The notes beneath the pieces were generated by a model. That model did not search any database. It was not told the DNA's origin and worked only from the letters and a program-made list of their open reading frames with translations. A program made the position numbers and the translations under genes. Positions 8,545-16,992 of a stretch of 21,352 nucleotides of DNA are shown here, piece by piece. Origin of the DNA: Chara braunii. Taxonomy: Eukaryota; Streptophyta; Charophyceae; Charales; Characeae. Position 1 is the first letter of the stretch. Every line of letters starts with the position of its first letter. The DNA lies in the NCBI GenBank assembly GCA_003427395.1, contig BFEA01000119.1, forward strand, positions 2,126,177-2,147,528, read 5' to 3'.

Positions 8545-8911
8545 ACCTGGTCTTTCACGCGTCGAAGCTAACATATACACCAGCTAAGAGTGACGATTTC
8601 CCGGGCCGACGATCGCAAGACCCTCCGTCTATGGATGGTCATCAGAAGTCGACTGCGTCATAACGAATCGCAAGTACAACAACAAGCCTCGACAGTACAA
8701 GGTTACCTTCAAGGCATGCGATCCTGACGACGGTCGATGGATTTCACTAGCAGATTTGCAAGCATCCGCACCTCTGATCTACGCTCACTACGAACGAGAG
8801 AGACTAGATAAAGAAGTTTCACGACCTGCCCCTCCCACCCGGACTTGGTCCCTCCCTCCTACAGGCAGCTTTGCCCTCGCAGGTAAGCTCGGTCTTTCAA
8901 GGAGGGGGGGG
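8545..8911 (+). pseudogene. Gypsy-B pol C-terminal tail, chromodomain-like
   Basis: Plus-strand reading resumes with VFHASKL (8550), followed by DDFPGRRSQDPPSMDG. A frameshift near 8648 (a stop at 8663 in the first frame) leads to a second frame with RQYKVTFKACDPDDGRWISL (about 8693), resembling the chromodomain-like ending of plant Ty3/gypsy integrases that steers insertion toward chromatin marks. The second frame stays open through the polypurine tract and 126 bp into the 3' LTR (to 9037), as also happens in Gypsy-A. Confidence 0.8.
8899..8911 (+). other. Polypurine tract of Gypsy-B
   Basis: AAGGAGGGGGGGG is an uninterrupted run of purines ending directly at the TG of the 3' LTR (8912). 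It would prime plus-strand synthesis. Confidence 0.9.
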
Positions 8912-9176
8912 TGTGGCATACTGCGCAGCCACATGGGCATGCAGGGCCCGACCAGACGGAAAAGTAAGGGCCCTCCAGGCCCTGTGTCGTTTCAACCTAA
9001 AAGCCTGAAAAGGAGGGCCATTTTCAGGCCCTCATAAAGTCGACCTGTCCTGAAACTTGGGTACCAGACCAAGGTCAAGCACAGGCCATTCTTAGGCCCT
9101 TTTCAAGACAACCTTTGTTTGAACTTCAACGCCAGGGTCTGGCACGATTCAGCATGGGCAAGAGCAGCCTCCCAGC

Positions 9177-9204
9177 CGGACCAGCACTATATAGTACTGG
9201 TCCG
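9177..9204 (+). promoter_or_regulatory. TATA-centred palindrome in the 3' LTR
   Basis: All 28 positions are identical to 3323-3350, including the single imperfect arm pair, while the flanks of the two LTRs have accumulated differences. Confidence 0.65.
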
Positions 9205-9377
9205 CCCTACAGGCTGCAGGCAGTTCACAGGCACTTCACGTGCAGTTCAGGAGGCAGTCTTCAAAATTCGGCCGCAGCAGTCTGCAAGAGTGCTTCAGTA
9301 GTAGTAGCTAGCGCTAGAGTAGTCTTCAGCGTTGGGCGCTGTTAGGAGCTTAGAGTAGCATTGGGGGAGAGAGAGAC

Positions 9378-9395
9378 GGGCGGAGGCCTCCGCCC
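9378..9395. repeat. Perfect 18-bp GC palindrome in the 3' LTR
   Basis: GGGCGGAGGCCTCCGCCC equals its own reverse complement. At the equivalent place in the 5' LTR (3524-3536) eight bases, CCTCCGCC, are missing and the palindrome is destroyed. It lies downstream of the TATA box, so in the transcript it could form a hairpin. Confidence 0.8.
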
Positions 9396-9469
9396 AGGGA
9401 GACTTACTTGTAGCGCCATAGCTCCAGCACCGTCTTCGATGTTCCTGCAACAAGGCGCCACCTTCAAAG

Positions 9470-9570
9470 GTAAGTACTTGGTACAAGAGAGAGAGAGAGA
9501 GAGTTCTTTTTCTTCATCCTCTAAGTCCACCATCTCTCCCTCACCCTCTTGCTACCTGACTTCTCAACAG
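9470..9570 (+). other. Candidate intron in the 3' LTR copy
   Basis: The donor is AAAG|GTAAGT and the acceptor CTTCTCAACAG|CTAC, preceded by a pyrimidine-rich tract and CTGAC as a possible branch site. Length is 101 bp. It is homologous to 3609-3705, where the donor has GTCAGT. Unproven without RNA. Confidence 0.35.
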
Positions 9571-9705
9571 CTACAGACTATGTTTGGTCTGCATTGCAAC
9601 ATTGATTGGTCTGATCATTGGTATTTTAGCCTTCCGCTGCGCTATCCTGTACTATGTGAGAGGGGTCGGTTCTTGTTCTGGTCTGTACCATTACGGTATG
9701 CGACA

Positions 9706-10476
9706 GAGGTCCAACCGAACAAGGCCCAGCAGCTGCAACAGAGCCACAGCCTCCTGGGGCCTACCGGAAGCTTCTGGGCACAGGCCTAGCCGAGCCAGGC
9801 CGTCGTGGCGGGCAGACTCTCTCTGGGCAAGGCCCAGCCCAGCCAGGCCATCGGGGCAGGCAGATTCTTTCCATATAGGAAAGAACTCGCTGCTTGGACA
9901 CTCGTTCAGGCGCTTGCCAATTTATGCGGCGGCGCTGCTGGAGCGTAGGCTCGCGTGCTGCTGTGCGGTAAGGGCAATGTGCTGTGCGTGTGCGGTCGTG
10001 TGAGAAGCAGGGCGCTGCTGAGGGCAGCGCCATAGCGCAACCTCCATAGCTGGCTGGGGCTTGGACTACAGTGAGGCGCAGAGGTGGTCTTGGGGTGTAC
10101 AGAGGGAAGACGTGGGTGAAAGTTGAGGGAGAGAGAGAAAGATGATGATGATGATGATGATGTGAGGGCACATACCTGGTATTGGCGATGGTCTGCATTG
10201 GGCAACATCTCAAGTACTTCGTTGGCTGCTGACGTCAACAGTTGCATTGTCAATTAGTAGGCAGACAGTAGCTGTGTAGGAAGTAGGCTGGGCGCCGAGC
10301 GCCAAGTAGAGAGAAGGGCCTGGAAGCTCTCATTGACATTAGGTTTTGAGTGTTCGATTCTCCATTGGTGTTATATTGGTGCAATGCTGCTTTCTGGACA
10401 CTGTGATACTTTATGGCTTTCAATGTGATTGTGCAATTTGGATATTGTCATCTCGCTATTGTTCATTTTCATTGCA
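9706..10476 (+). mobile_element. LTR-B, second part: remainder of the Gypsy-A 3' LTR
   Basis: It starts with the GAGGT copy of the Gypsy-B target site and continues LTR-B from 3055. Read on the minus strand it shares with LTR-A the GAAGCTTCCGGTAGGCC block (about 9756-9772; in LTR-A at 1131-1147), the ACCAGGTATG block (about 10175), the GGCGCTCGGCGCC near-palindrome (10291-10304) and the terminal TGCAATGAAAATGA. It ends CATTGCA at 10476. A (GAT)n-like run lies at 10141-10162. No gene is supported here; an open frame with a histidine run on the minus strand is only the translated CAT repeat. Confidence 0.72.
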
Positions 10477-10506
10477 TGACCGAGAGCAATATACAGAAAA
10501 CCAAGT

Positions 10507-11576
10507 TGCAAAATCACGCAGAAGTCCAGATAGTCATGTACCAAGCAGAGAGCTCAAATGCACCAAGGTTCCATCCAAATAAGAGCAATACAATGAACTC
10601 GTGAGCCAATGTTCAAGCCCTCAGGAGTCAGGCCACACCAACGCAATATTCAATGTTGCTCCTCTTTGTCTGGCGCCCAGCGCCCAGCCTACTCTACTTA
10701 TCCTACCTAGCCTACCTACGCTCATGCAACAGGCTCACTTCGACTTTGAAGACCAATGTACATGTCGTCAACATCGATGCCGACCTCCCACATACACCAG
10801 GTACGTACTCTTGTCTCCCTCATCACCCCCTGCCCACCCACTTTTGCGCCGCCTCCCGAAGACCCCCATCGCCCTCCTCTGCCTATTCGCCCCGCAACCC
10901 AGCTATGGCCGCTAGCGCCCCGCTGCCCTGCAGCGCCCCTCAACTCTCAGCGCCTGCGCGCGCCCCAGCCAGCAGATGTGCAGAGCGCAGCAGCGTGTCA
11001 GCATTGCCTGCCTAGGCCAGAATCCCCTCCCTGGCTGGCTTGCTTATTATATGGAAGTGGCAGCTGCTGCTGGACTCCTTGGGCCGGACCGTGGAAGTTT
11101 CCAGTAGGTTCTGGTCGGGCCCCCGTGTCCGCGCCCAGGCCCATCCCGACAACTGAGGGCCTGGGCCCTTTTTAGTTGGGCACACCTAGAATTTTCCATG
11201 GTCCGAATGTTTGTTGCATTTGCACTAACCCGCAGGGTAGGTACGACAACAATGCTGCTTTCTCGTTGGCCCATGGCCACTTCGTGATGTGTCGGCCTCA
11301 AAATGTGTGTGGCCAGGGCACAACCACTCGAGCCCTGGGCTCAACTGCCTGGCGCAGTTGCTTCTTCTGGAAGAGCCCAGGGTAAGGCTCAGGTTGCACT
11401 TCAACCAATTGTCGTGCAGCAACTGTCTGAGACCTGCATTGGAAAATGCTGAGATGAGGGCCTCTCGTGAATGTTCAGGCCCGCCTTTACTTAGGGCGGG
11501 CACGAGGCTTGCTGGGGGCCACATGCCAGAACATGTGCATGTTGTCTAGGCCCCCCCTGAGGACACATTCCTCACA
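10507..11576 (-). mobile_element. LTR-C: third family-A LTR, reverse orientation
   Basis: On the plus strand it begins TGCAAAATCACGCAG (the end of the LTR on its own strand) and finishes GGACACATTCCTCACA at 11576 (the LTR start on the minus strand). Landmarks in common with LTR-A and LTR-B: the AATGCACCA block (about 10557), GGCGCCCAGCGCCC (10672), ACACCAGGTACG (about 10795), CTTCAACCAATTGTCGTGCAGCAACTGTC (about 11400, cited in part) and CCGCCTTTACTTAGGGCGG (about 11482). No matching 5-bp flanks and no clear polypurine tract or primer site adjoin it, so it may be a solo or truncated LTR. It lies tail-to-tail with LTR-B with only 30 bp between. Confidence 0.65.
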
Positions 11577-11904
11577 CTACAACGACTTCCATAATAATCT
11601 GGAATTGCGTGGGGCCAGTCACCTGGATATATATGAAGACTGCCGCCCTTTCCAAACAAAAAAAGGGAGAAAAAAAGAAAAACAAGCAGCCCTTATGGCC
11701 CTTGCTAAGTTGCTACTTTCTTTTCAGCAGTGGTTTGAACCGACAGAGCAACCAAATGGGGGAGCAACAGTTCTGCTCCTGTTTGACTGGCAAGCTGTGA
11801 TAGAAATTTCAACGAGATTGTGAAGGGTGAGGCTTGCACTGGATGATTTAAGAAACCGATGCGGGCTAAAAGCCCTAAAAGCATGACACGAACTCTCTGG
11901 GTCG
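11577..11904. other. Unassigned flank left of the Penelope-like element
   Basis: About 330 bp without a supported gene. It contains an A-rich tract (11658-11684) and a small inverted repeat GGAGCA...TGCTCC (11760-11780). Because the PLE target duplication lies at 11905, this is the pre-insertion neighbour of 17777-17957. It may belong to the 3' end of the reverse-strand Gypsy-C element, but no LTR could be delimited. Confidence 0.4.
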
Positions 11905-11915
11905 TGCACGATCAA
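11905..11915 (+). repeat. Left 11-bp target-site duplication of the Penelope-like element
   Basis: TGCACGATCAA here is repeated exactly at 17766-17776, just outside the two long direct repeats. The left copy overlaps the palindrome TCGTGCACGA (11903-11912). Confidence 0.75.
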
Positions 11916-12176
11916 CATGACCCGATGGGGTCGGCTGTTCGAATGTAGATGATTACCTTTTGAATGTAGCTTTTTGGGGGCAGTTTGTTCGGTCTCGAAC
12001 TGTGGCAGTATTTTTCTAGGAGATTGCTTTCTTGTTGTGGGCATGGTTCGAGCAGGGGACCTTTACTGACTTGCTAGGTTGCAGAGGCCACCCCTTTTTT
12101 TCTGTGTACCTTCTCTCGGATGTTCAGCGGTTTTGCGAGATGTTTAAATATGAGTCTGGGAAGCTTGGTTAGGAAG

Positions 12177-12356
12177 GCCGGAAGGTTCTAGTCCTGAGGC
12201 CTTGGTCGCCACAATTTTTTAGTTTCATGATTTTGAGTTCAAATCTGGTGTCAAAAGTTACTTTGAAGGGCTGAACGGTTTCAGTCCCGAGGCCTACTGT
12301 ATAACGTAGCACCTTAGTTGTTTTCTCAGGATTATGAGTTCGAATCTGTTTCATTA
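12177..12356 (+). repeat. Two degenerate about 95-bp tandem units inside the pLTR
   Basis: Unit 1 starts GCCGGAAGGTTCTAGTCCTGAGGCC at 12177 (shortened here in meaning: the CGGAAGG...GAGGCCT block) and unit 2 starts GCTGAACGGTTTCAGTCC at 12270. Each later carries a GAGTTC(A/G)AATCTG block, at 12235 and 12336. The right pLTR has the same arrangement. The GTTC(G/A)AATC cores resemble a Pol III B box, a weak hint of tRNA-derived sequence. Confidence 0.55.
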
Positions 12357-12431
12357 GGATCCCTATTGATCGATCTTAGGATCCGGTGAGACGACATTTC
12401 CCAGTCTAGTCTTTGTCTTCGCTACACACGG

Positions 12432-12439
12432 TATATAAG
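12432..12439 (+). promoter_or_regulatory. TATA box of the PLE left repeat
   Basis: TATATAAG in the context CACGGTATATAAGCAAGG, about 360 bases before the first ATG of ORF1 (12800). The right copy retains only TATATA followed by CC at 17503. This is a good plant TATA match; the transcription start is not known. Confidence 0.6.
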
Positions 12440-12799
12440 CAAGGTACTTGTAATGTACAGTACCTTCGCAAACGAAACTGTCGGGTCCTCGCTGCCATGT
12501 GCTTCATGTTGTTTTTTCAAATCAAGCGCGTTCGGGAGAAGCTATATGTATGTGTATCCGCTCTTCTTCTTCTTCTCTTCTCTCTCTCTCTTTCTTCCCC
12601 TCTTCTCTGTTCTCCTCTGACCTTGTGTGGTACTGGCCTTGTGTGATTGTTTGTGGCAACTGCTATGACTATACGCTCGTTCTATTCGTAAGGTTGGCTG
12701 CCATATCGGGCAAGTGATCGATCATCGACATTTTATTTCACGGAGTAACCGTCATAAGAGTTAGACTTCGATTGTGTGGCTTCGAGCAGTATTATCGAA

Positions 12800-14094
12800 A
12801 TGGCTAACCTTCCCACGTCTACTATTGTGCGTACCTATTTCATTTGCGGTGACCTGAACCACTTTGCTCGTTGGTGCCCTAATAACCGTAATAATAATAA
12901 TAACGGTGTTGCTCCTGCTCGTGGTCCTATTCTTTCTCTTCCTCCTCCCCGTTCTTCCGCTCAATCTTCCGAACCCACCACTTCCACGACTGTCGCGACT
13001 GTCAACACTGGTTACAGAGGCGGCAGATTGTACCATACGAATCAACACAAGTGTTTTGGAGGATATGGTGGCTCAGATGAAGGCACGTTATGATGCAGAT
13101 GTAGCTCGCGAAGCGGCTCAGAAGGCTGAAGAAGAGAAGAAGAAGAAAGAACATGAGGAAGAAGAACGTCCTACGAAGGATAGGAAAGAAAGAGGAGAGT
13201 TCCAGTCAAAACTCTATCGAGTGATGAATACAAAATTGGACAAGGTTTACGAGGCTTTCGCAGGGGAACAGGATAAGGTGCAGGTGCAAGGTGCGGGTGC
13301 AGCCAGCACGTCCCATGCAAATCAAGACGATGCCATCGCTATTTTAATGAGACAACAGGAGGAGATGAGGATTAAAGTTGAACTTGTTGTTGGGGCGCAG
13401 AAGAGAGTTGAATCGCTGGAGGCATAGGTCCGGTCATTGGAAAAGATGCAAGATGCGATAGCGGTCGAAGCAGAAACATGGAAGAGAGAAGCATTGCGAT
13501 CGGGGAACAAACGAAGTCGGGTTGCCTTGTCGCCTTGTGCGCAGTCAAGGGATGCTTGTTTGACCACTCTAGTCAAATCTACGGTGAGACCACGCGCTAG
13601 TGTTGACATGTCGCAACGGAAGGAGCTGCACAACTTGGAGGTCAACGCACTCAAGGAATTGAGACTGCAAGAGTTAAATCGACGGAGGGAAACTGAACAG
13701 GAACTCGCAGAGATGAAAGAGAAGCTGGCTCAGATGGAATTGGTGAAGAAAACATCGAGAAGTTATTTACGTGATAAACTTGAAGAAGTGGTTGACCTTA
13801 ACGGAGGTAAAGACGAGCGAGGAAAAAAGAAGATGAGTGACGTTGAAGATGGTGTGGAGGAGAACAACCACGAGGCGTTCATCAAAGGAGGACGTGATAA
13901 AGATTTGTAAGAAGGGAGGAGTCGTGTACTCGACACTACCGGAGTCGATTAATGAAATCGTTGCCAAGAGAGTCGCTGCAGCTTTTGGAGACACGAAGAA
14001 GAAAGGTACGACTTCAGAGGATACTTCTGAGGATGTTTGTGCTGGGTTGATTGATGGCGGTACGAATGACGGGAAAGATTCTGCGGTTTCCTAG
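12800..14094 (+). pseudogene. PLE ORF1: zinc-knuckle and coiled-coil protein, broken
   Basis: Probably an RNA-binding partner of the reverse transcriptase, by analogy with ORF1 proteins of non-LTR elements; its exact role is unknown. The ATG at 12800 opens MANLPTSTIVRTYF, followed by a CCHC-type knuckle with Cys at 12845, His at 12860 and Cys at 12875. The first Cys position (12836) reads Tyr. A Pro/Ser/Thr-rich stretch follows. Near 13050 the frame shifts, and a long charged helix begins (ARYDADVAREAAQKAEEE, then Lys/Glu runs). It continues past a TAG at 13425 through a further helical region (KELRLQELNRRRETEQELAE) to 13910. A last frameshift leads to ESINEIVAKRVAAAFGDTKK and the TAG at 14092. 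The coiled coil suggests oligomerisation. Confidence 0.78.
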
Positions 14095-14214
14095 AATCTC
14101 TCCCGAACGCGTCTTGTCTATGGTCTGTTGCTCGGTCTTGCGTTCGTCTTAGGTTAACTTCACCTCGTCTCTTACGTGATAGGCTACTTGATTCACTATT
14201 CCGCTTGATTGTGA
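14095..14214 (+). other. Spacer between PLE ORF1 and the GIY-YIG frame
   Basis: About 120 bp with stops in the GIY-YIG frame at 14206 and 14212 and no ATG leading into that domain. TACTAAT at 14218 resembles a branch-point motif but no convincing acceptor follows. How ORF2 was originally started (own start lost, or splicing) cannot be decided from this copy. Confidence 0.4.
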
Positions 14215-15390
14215 TCCTTACTAATTTTTAACGGCTTGGTACCTTGGGCGTCGAAAAATCCCCATATTTCTGCACGGTGGAAATTTTGTGATTCCGACGT
14301 GAATGTGGATGGTCCTCTTATTTACGTTCTAGTATCTCCTTGGTGTTGGCATTTATATGTCGGTAGCACTTGCAGGAATCTCGATGTTCGATGGGCGGAG
14401 CACATTTATAGGGTTAATAACTTGGGACGTGAAACAAGTGGTAGACGTAATGAAAAATTGTATAGATGGATTAGAAGGTGTGGAGCCCACCAATATGTTG
14501 CTATTCCTATCTGTGTGTGTTCTGAAGACGATCGCTTGCAAACTGAGAGAATTTTTATCCGATTGTTGTCGCCTCATCTATATTTCGAAGGATAAATCGC
14601 AGAGATGTCGAAAGAGACGGTTGGGGAAGCGAGAACGACAGAAAAAGAGAAACAGGTTGTTTTGTCCAATGTCTACCGCCTCTGTCCACGGTCGATCTTT
14701 GGTTTGTTTTCATTCTTTTGTTGGTATGTATCATATAGTTTATTACGTATCTTGAACTATTGTAGGGATCAGAAGGTATGCAAGTTTGTGGTTGTCTGTC
14801 ATGGAGGAGATCTGTTGCAAGATAACTGGAAAGTGTTGAAGCATTGCTTTGGGACCTCCAGTGTCTCTTGCACTTTTGGACAGGATCAACTTCGATCTTC
14901 TCGTGGATGGTTTACCAACGGTGTTACGGTGTCTTTTGAATCTGTTTTGCCTCACTGTTTCAAAGCTCTTTCTTTCAAACCTCGTCTTGCACTCCTCCTT
15001 AGCTGTCCTCCTTCCCATTCTGAATTACGGAGTTGGGATTTCGACCGTTTTGTTTTCGGCTTTTTTGTTATTCGATCATTTAAGGAGAAACGTTTTCGTG
15101 GTAGGCTACGTTTGATTCTCTCAAAAGTTATTTCTGTACGTTTTCGTATTCCGATTCGACAACGATTCGTGGTACAAATTGTTTACGATGGAAGGTTCTG
15201 TAAGAGTGGTATCCGACAGGCTTGTGCTCGCATTGTGGGGATGCTGGAATTGCACCAGTCATGGAAAGATGTTCTGATTCGTAGGATGAGAATTGTTTGG
15301 TGCCGCAATAAAAATGTTGGTGATTTGATACATAATTTTCAGAAGATTGCGAGAGGAGGAGATTTTTCGTGCAGTTGTCAAAAAGGTTGA
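14215..15390 (+). pseudogene. PLE ORF2 N-terminal part: GIY-YIG endonuclease and linker
   Basis: The GIY-YIG domain would nick target DNA to prime reverse transcription. In frame 1, GPLIYVLV (Tyr at 14323) is the GIY strand and HLYVGST (14353-14370, Tyr at 14356) the YIG strand. Arg codons at 14374 and 14389, His at 14401 and Glu at 14545 (TERIFIRLLSPHL) fill the other catalytic positions, so the active site is still complete. TAA at 14593 ends this stretch, but the same frame reopens and runs to 15390. That linker is rich in Arg, Phe and Leu and contains QIVYDGRFCKSGIRQACARI and a C-S-C pair (15370-15378). No ATG precedes the domain. A 115-residue GIY-YIG domain fits the family size. Confidence 0.82.
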
Positions 15391-16992
15391 GTCGTCATTT
15401 CCAAGGGTTGATGGACATGTATCATTTCGGATGAGTTCCTCTGCTGACTTTCCTCAATGTATGAAGAATTCCAAGAATGTTCTTCGCCCTTCTGCACACA
15501 ACCCTATCCTCAGTCTAAGAAAACAAATCCTAAAAGCCTCTAATTCTTACAATTTTCTTCCTGGTGTTGATGACGCTATGGTTGGTGACTTGTTTGAATA
15601 ACACATCTGTTTCTTATTCTTCCACTACTACCTCCTTGTCTACTGTCTCCTCTGCTTCACTCTCACCCTCCGCCTCTTTTCCACCTTGTAGTATAGATCT
15701 TGTACGACAACATCACAGTAAACTCAACAGTCTCGTTTGCTCCCCTGTTCATCACAATTTGGGCGATATTTTTGTCTGCTGTGCTGAGATCTATGGTAAG
15801 GGAATGAAGAAACTCTTTTTGGATAATCCTCCTTTCATCAAGGTTGGTGACTCAGAACCCGGTGTCATTGAGAGTTGTCGATTGCAGTATCATCAGGATT
15901 CCTTCGAAAAAATTGGCAAATGGAATAAGGGAGGATCGTTCGGTCGGGCTTACTGTTTACCGAAACACAAGGATGTCGATCGATGGCGTCCTATCTGCCC
16001 TTCGTGGTCTGAGAATTGTGCTCTGGCTAGCAAGAGGATTGGACGCGTGGTGAATCTGCTACTTTGGAAATTGCCTCTGCTCTCACACTTCAATTTGCAT
16101 TGCACTCTTGATCTGATTCGTGGGATATCTTCGTTGCTCCCCCAAGCATTTAGGGAAGGGGATCGACCTTTGGTGGTTCCTTTGATGTTAAAGAGATGTT
16201 TTCGAATCTGCCTCAGTCTTCTATTCTGAAAGCATTGCGTTGGGTGATTGAGCATTGGATTGGGGAAGGGTTTGCCGGAGTCCTGGTATGCAATCGAGGG
16301 AAGGCAGTTAGGCTGACCAAAGGAAGCAAAGAAGATGGTTGGATTTTTCTGGGTTTTTCTATTGTACCATCTTTTGTCATTTTTGAGCTGGAAAACACCT
16401 TCATTGTTGCATCTAGCACTTTACTGCGCCAAGTGATATGTATTCCTATGGGGAAGTCTACCAGTCCTGCTCTTGCATGTTTACTATGTGCCTTTAATGA
16501 GTTCTGATCGGGTGTTGGTTCGGGCATTCCGCATTGTTGACGACGTCTCTTTCTTCTTCCGTTACCTCTTGGTTGTGATTCTTCAAGATCTAAGGCCAGT
16601 GATGTCTTTGAGAAATTTCAGGGATGTTATGACAATAATTTGAAGTTGGAACGGACTAGCTCTGGTAGCAGCTGGGATTTTGTCGGTTGCGTTTTGAGGA
16701 ACCATGTAGTGTTGTGGTCATTGTTGTACATAAAAACCGGAGTGCCAGTTATGGATCCTTTGGTTTTTCAGAATATTCAAGATTTTTTATCTTATTCGAG
16801 CCGCTAGCAAAAAACGGTTGTGATCTGCTAATTTTTTATCGAGCCAGGAGTTTTACGACTGTGGATGGGATGGAATTTGCCTTTTTACTTACTTCGAAAG
16901 GAAGAGAGGTTATCCAGATGATTTTTTTGACAGAGCGCTGGTTAACTTTGCTGCCAAGCAGGCTGTTGGAACTGTTGGTTTCCTATCTTGAA
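15391..16992 (+). pseudogene. PLE ORF2 C-terminal part: reverse transcriptase, multiply frameshifted
   Basis: The enzyme would copy element RNA at the nick. Pieces lie in consecutive frames: frame 2 to 15600 (RVDGHVSFRMSSSADFP); frame 3 to about 16175, with AYCLPKHKDVDRWRPICP (fingers, about 15948), LLLWKLP and FNLHCTLDLIRGI; frame 2 from 16181 with motif A FDVKEMFSNLP (Asp at 16184) and motif B QVICIPMGKSTSPALA (about 16430); frame 3 with motif C IVDD followed by VSFFF (16533-16556), where most RTs have Tyr before the Asp pair; frame 1 with NNLKLERTSSGSSWDFVGC (about 16631); and a thumb-like DDFFDRALVNFAAKQAVG (about 16914). At least five frame changes make it inactive. The C-terminus runs into the right pLTR. 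No GIY-YIG follows RT. Confidence 0.82.

Larger units (their letters stand above)
3056..9705 (+). mobile_element. Gypsy-B: nearly full-length Ty3/gypsy element, non-functional
   Basis: A 6.65-kb element with all boundary signals. The 5' LTR (3056-4146) and 3' LTR (8912-9705) start TGTGGCATACTGCGCAGCC and end GCGACA. A primer site lies at 4150-4161, a polypurine tract at 8899-8911, and 5-bp flanks match at four bases. Internal order is gag, RT, RNase H, integrase, chromodomain-like tail. Integrase after RNase H is the Ty3/gypsy order. It sits inside LTR-B of an older element. A hand count over the first about 250 bp of the LTRs gives 17 substitutions, 15 of them transitions, plus a 3-bp indel, so the insertion is not recent. 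Pol has two large deletions, several stops and an internal inversion. Confidence 0.92.
8912..9705 (+). repeat. 3' LTR of Gypsy-B (794 bp)
   Basis: Direct repeat of 3056-4146, lacking the segment corresponding to 3717-4021. It keeps the TATA palindrome (9177-9204), the possible intron (9470-9570, donor GTAAGT) and a complete 18-bp palindrome at 9378-9395. It ends GCGACA at 9705, followed by GAGGT. Confidence 0.92.
11922..12730 (+). repeat. Left long direct repeat (pLTR) of the PLE
   Basis: It begins CCGATGGGGTCGGCTGTTCG and ends GATCGATCATCGACA, the same as the right copy. Alignment by eye is continuous apart from local indels, for example around 12445-12475, where the right copy has different sequence of similar length. 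It holds a TATA box (12432-12439), two degenerate 93-101 bp internal units (12177-12356) and a pyrimidine-rich stretch (12563-12622). As the upstream copy it should supply the promoter. Confidence 0.88.

Noticed and set aside
9761-10213. Minus-strand frame of 150 codons with a histidine run
   Set aside because: The His run is the translated CAT/GAT repeat at 10141-10162, and the rest is LTR-B sequence shared with non-coding LTR copies.
11625-11636. GATATATATGA as a promoter
   Set aside because: It is a generic AT run with no downstream gene in the plus direction. An apparent similarity to the end of LTR-A disappeared once the LTR-A boundary was placed at 1458.
11467-11823. Plus-strand frame of 118 codons
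   Set aside because: It spans the LTR-C end and the unassigned flank with an A-rich tract, and has no domain or conserved motif.
13100-13910. Coiled-coil protein as a host gene
   Set aside because: It lies between the two PLE direct repeats, is broken by a stop and frameshifts, and follows a zinc knuckle typical of element ORF1 proteins.
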